From: Candidatus Saccharimonadota bacterium
GTDB taxonomy: Bacteria; Patescibacteriota; Saccharimonadia; Saccharimonadales; Saccharimonadaceae
Assembly: GCA_900555425.1 (NCBI GenBank)
Contig: UNSM01000012.1
Coordinates: forward strand, 1 to 15,315
DNA length: 15,315 nucleotides
Reading direction: 5' to 3'
Positions 12,990 to 15,315 of the stretch are shown here, in pieces (the first letter of the stretch is position 1; each line of letters opens with the position of its first letter). Position numbers and translations under genes: made by a program. The notes beneath the pieces were generated by a model. That model ran no database searches. It saw only the letters and a program-made list of their open reading frames with translations, and was not told the origin of the DNA.

Positions 12990-14288
12990 ATGAGGATAGG
13001 ACTTTTTACGGACAGTTACAGACCGTCCATTAATGGTATCGTTTACGTTGTTGAATCATTAAAGCGCGAGCTGGAAGCTTTGGGGCATGAGGTCTATGTT
13101 TTTTGCCCAGCAAAGTCTATTAGTCCGTCCAAGCAAGCCGAACTTCTCCACGAAGATGAGAATAGTCGAATAATTCGTTTCCGCTCAATTACGGGCGCGT
13201 TCTTTGATGATTACGACACGTCGGTGTTCTTCCCTCCTGTGGTGCAGCGTCAAATTGCTAATATGCATCTGGACGTCGTTCATATTTTTACGCCGTCGCA
13301 AATTGGGCTATTGGGCGTGAAGGCGGCAAAGAAAAATAATATTCCTTTGATTATCCAGCATTGCACGGATCTATATGAATTCGTCGATCATTATCCTGCG
13401 GTTTTGCCGGGAGTTTTGGCGTTGGCGGGAGTGGTTTTTCCATTGTCGGTAAAACTGAATGGACAGGATTTGCTGGAAGTTGCCAAATTATATCGTCCGC
13501 GTAATGGCGTAACGAAATGGAATAAAGATATTATTGAGCGCGTCATAACTATTTTATACAGCAAGGCGGATGCGGTGATTGCCCTGTCGCGTAAAAGCCG
13601 CGATCAATTAGAATCTTGGCAGACCGAAGATTACACGTACGATGTTACTTTAATGCCAAACGGTGTGAATGCTCTTCCGCGGGCGAGTGTGAAGCGAGTT
13701 GCGGAATTTCGCGAGCAATGGGGTCTTGACGAAAAAGATGAAGTGTTTGGCTTTGTGGGGCGCTTGGGCGAGGAAAAGAATTTGCCAATTTTGATTCAGG
13801 CGTTTAGCGAGTTTATTGCTGAAGCTCGTCCGAAATCGAAGCTATTGTTTGTTGGTGATTTTGAATATCGAAAGACTTTGGAAAAAATGGCAGCCGAGAC
13901 GGATTTTGCGGATAGGATTATCTTTACTGGCGCTATGCCACGAGAAGATTTGGGTGTGGCGTATAAAGTGATGAATGTGTTTACTTTTCCTTCGCTTAAA
14001 GATACGCAAGGCTGGGTGCTTCACGAAGCTGCTCACGCTGGAAAGCCGATTGTTATTATTGACAAGGAAGTTTCAGAGGTCGTGAAGGACGGAGTCAATG
14101 GCTATTTTGCGGAGAACAATCCAGAAAGTGTCGCGGAAAAAGTAATTGCAATTCTAAAAAGTCCGAAGAAACAAGCGGAATTTAGCGCTGAAAGTAAGAA
14201 GCTGGCTAATAAATTCACGGAGCGCAGTCAAGTGAAGAAGCTTGAAAAGCTTTATGAAAAGCTAATTGACGCGCGCGAAAATCAATAA
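12990..14288 (+). CDS. GT4-family glycosyltransferase, resembling diacylglycerol glucosyltransferases
   Basis: 432 residues. The N-terminus MRIGLFTDSYRPSINGI is the typical acceptor-domain start of GT4 enzymes such as PimB and the alpha-monoglucosyldiacylglycerol synthases. Other blocks are DVVHIFTPSQIGLLG (95-109), QHCTDLYEFVDHYP (123-136), ADAVIALSRKSRDQL (193-207), MPNGV (222-226), FGFVGRLGEEKNL (253-265; donor phosphate binding) and IIFTGAMPREDLGVAYKVMNVFTFPSLKDTQGWVLHEA. The EX7E position reads D338...E346, so the first Glu is Asp. A hydrophobic stretch at 139-154 (LPGVLALAGVVFPLSV) could insert peripherally into membrane. Paired with the preceding GT4, it may make a mono- then diglycosyl lipid. 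It ends 29 bp from the convergent smpB gene with no clear terminator. Confidence 0.92.
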   Translation: MRIGLFTDSYRPSINGIVYVVESLKRELEALGHEVYVFCPAKSISPSKQAELLHEDENSRIIRFRSITGAFFDDYDTSVFFPPVVQRQIANMHLDVVHIFTPSQIGLLGVKAAKKNNIPLIIQHCTDLYEFVDHYPAVLPGVLALAGVVFPLSVKLNGQDLLEVAKLYRPRNGVTKWNKDIIERVITILYSKADAVIALSRKSRDQLESWQTEDYTYDVTLMPNGVNALPRASVKRVAEFREQWGLDEKDEVFGFVGRLGEEKNLPILIQAFSEFIAEARPKSKLLFVGDFEYRKTLEKMAAETDFADRIIFTGAMPREDLGVAYKVMNVFTFPSLKDTQGWVLHEAAHAGKPIVIIDKEVSEVVKDGVNGYFAENNPESVAEKVIAILKSPKKQAEFSAESKKLANKFTERSQVKKLEKLYEKLIDARENQ

Positions 14289-14317
14289 ATTCTGAGCCTG
14301 GTTCGTAGTCAATGCGA

Positions 14318-14794
14318 TTATCTATTAGAGATAAGTCGCCTTGTTTCTCGGTCTTGGTCGCGACGTTTGATGGTTTGGCGCTTGTCGTAATTTTTCTTAC
14401 CTTTTCCGAGTGCAATTACAACTTTAATGAATTTTCCGTTGGTCAACAATTTGGTCGGGACGATTGTCATTCCCTGTTTTTTGGCTTCTGTAAAATTGGA
14501 CAATTGTTTTTTACTTACCAATAATTTCCGCGCCGAAGTGTCGACTGAGCGGCTATTTGCTTCTCCGCGAACGTTTAATCGCAGTGAAAAGCTGGCGTTA
14601 TTTAGCCACAATTCGCCGTTTCTTAAGCTAACAAATGAGCCTTTAAGCTGGACGTGGCCTTCTCTGGCGGCTCGCACTTCCATTCCAGTTAAAACCAAAC
14701 CAGCTACAATTTCTTCGCCAAGTTCATAATCAAACCGTGCGCGACGATTGACAATATTCTGTGTGGCTGGTTTTTTAGCTTTTGGCTTTGACAT
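14318..14794 (-). CDS. smpB: SsrA-binding protein
   Basis: 158 residues, the usual length. SmpB binds tmRNA and delivers it to stalled ribosomes in trans-translation. Recognisable blocks are NRRARFDYELGEEIVAGLVLTGMEVRAAR (16-44), LKGSFVSLRNGELWLNNASF (50-69) and VPTKLLTNGKFIKVVIALGKGKKNYDKR (112-139). The basic C-terminal tail (KRRDQDRETRRLISNR) is the part that enters the decoding site. A tmRNA gene was not found in the window. The ATG is seven bases after an extended -10 box, so the transcript is probably leaderless. Confidence 0.96.
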   Translation of the reverse strand: MSKPKAKKPATQNIVNRRARFDYELGEEIVAGLVLTGMEVRAAREGHVQLKGSFVSLRNGELWLNNASFSLRLNVRGEANSRSVDTSARKLLVSKKQLSNFTEAKKQGMTIVPTKLLTNGKFIKVVIALGKGKKNYDKRQTIKRRDQDRETRRLISNR

Positions 14795-14801
14795 GGATTA
14801 T

Positions 14802-14810
14802 ATTATAGCA
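14802..14810 (-). promoter_or_regulatory. Extended -10 promoter of smpB, leaderless geometry
   Basis: Minus-strand TGCTATAAT, identical to the gltX box, seven bases before the smpB ATG. A second TATAAT copy overlaps it at 14797-14802 but is too close to the ATG to serve it. Confidence 0.75.
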
Positions 14811-14865
14811 AAACTTAACGCGACAGTATATTGAGGCTAGTTTGGTGCGGCTGAAATATGACTTA

Positions 14866-14874
14866 TGTTACAAT
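14866..14874 (+). promoter_or_regulatory. Extended -10 promoter of the ABC-F gene
   Basis: TGTTACAAT ends nine bases before the ATG at 14884. This spacing matches the other short-leader promoters. Confidence 0.65.
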
Positions 14875-14883
14875 ATCTCAAGC

Positions 14884-15315
14884 ATGATAGCCGACATTCA
14901 CATTACTGAAAAAAGTTTTGGCGATAAGACGTTAATGAAAGACGTCAAGTTCAGTGTGGACGACGGCGAGAAAGTCGGCGTGGTTGGTCGTAACGGTGTT
15001 GGTAAGTCGACGCTGTTTGGAATATTGAGCGGAAAAGACACTGATTATACTGGCGAGGTTATTTTTCGCCGTGGCATTACAATAGCAACTACGGCTCAGG
15101 AGCATCACGGCTTGGGTGATCAAACGGTTATGTCGTATATTCTTGGCGGACTTCCAGAATATTCCAAGCTGAAGAAAATCATCGATGAATATCCGCTGAC
15201 TATGGGCGACAATATGCGAAAAATTGAAGAATATACGCAAGCCCTGGAACGGTTTGATCAAAAAGGATTTTATCAAGTTGAAGAAAAAATTGAGCGAGAG
15301 CTGAGCAATTTTCAA
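14884..15315 (+). CDS. ABC-F family ATPase, N-terminal 144 codons
   Basis: A partial gene running off the window end, open for all 144 codons. It begins MIADIHITEKSFGDKTLMKD, the usual ABC-F opening. The Walker A motif GRNGVGKST (35-43) and a Q-loop at Q72/E73 (TTAQEHH) follow. ABC-F proteins have two ATPase domains and no membrane part; they act on the ribosome (EttA, Uup, antibiotic-protection types). The charged region after the Q-loop (SKLKKIIDEYPL onward, about 94-144) corresponds to the inserted arm in the first ATPase domain. Which subgroup it belongs to cannot be told without the second half. It is divergent from smpB, another ribosome-rescue gene. Confidence 0.9.
   Translation, partial: MIADIHITEKSFGDKTLMKDVKFSVDDGEKVGVVGRNGVGKSTLFGILSGKDTDYTGEVIFRRGITIATTAQEHHGLGDQTVMSYILGGLPEYSKLKKIIDEYPLTMGDNMRKIEEYTQALERFDQKGFYQVEEKIERELSNFQ

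Noticed and set aside
14289..14317. Terminator between the convergent second GT4 and smpB genes.
   Set aside because: The 29-bp gap has no inverted repeat followed by a T-run.
14932..15315. Minus-strand 127-codon open frame at the right edge.
   Set aside because: The plus strand encodes ABC-F with an intact Walker A motif over the same span; the minus frame is a shadow.

Overview
The window looks like chromosome from a small-genome Candidate Phyla Radiation (Patescibacteria) bacterium, most likely Saccharibacteria (TM7). This is inferred from gene content and style: moderate GC, very tight spacing, many membrane-anchored proteins specific to the lineage, a two-domain DUF3048 protein, a sortase with a long cytoplasmic region, and a minimal translation set (gltX, smpB, tRNA-Leu, ABC-F). 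The standard genetic code is used. There is no phage, IS element or CRISPR array.

Layout. (1) Positions 1-3315, minus strand: one operon reading DUF3048 anchor protein -> sensor histidine kinase -> receiver-only response regulator -> a possible 34-residue small ORF -> a nucleotidyltransferase cut by the window edge. (2) 3335-4795, minus: gltX. (3) 4810-8850: an envelope cluster. It has a minus-strand bitopic protein with a basic disordered N-terminus, a divergent plus-strand PEGA-domain protein, and a convergent minus-strand sortase. (4) 8878-9067, plus: tRNA-Leu(CAA) with promoter and terminator. (5) 9081-9474, minus: a self-contained unit with a near-consensus promoter, a foldable leader, a two-helix mini membrane protein and a terminator. 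(6) 9493-11096, minus: xth (exonuclease III) coupled to a degenerate NAD(P)H-hydrate dehydratase-like protein. (7) 11106-14288, plus: alpha/beta hydrolase and two GT4 glycosyltransferases, plausibly for surface or membrane glycolipids. (8) 14318-14810, minus: smpB. (9) 14866-15315, plus: start of an ABC-F ATPase.

Expression logic. Most genes at the head of a transcription unit have a -10 box, usually the extended form TGNTATAAT (often TGCTATAAT), ending only 6-10 bp before the ATG. This predicts leaderless or nearly leaderless mRNAs. Genes inside operons have Shine-Dalgarno sequences and coupled or overlapping starts. This rule moves the starts of the sortase and the hydrolase.

The most unusual locus is the mini membrane protein unit beside tRNA-Leu. 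It has a strong TTGACA-17-TATTAT promoter, a nested-stem 5' leader with a possible 9-codon leader peptide, a GC-richer 73-codon gene, and a terminator that abuts the stop codon.
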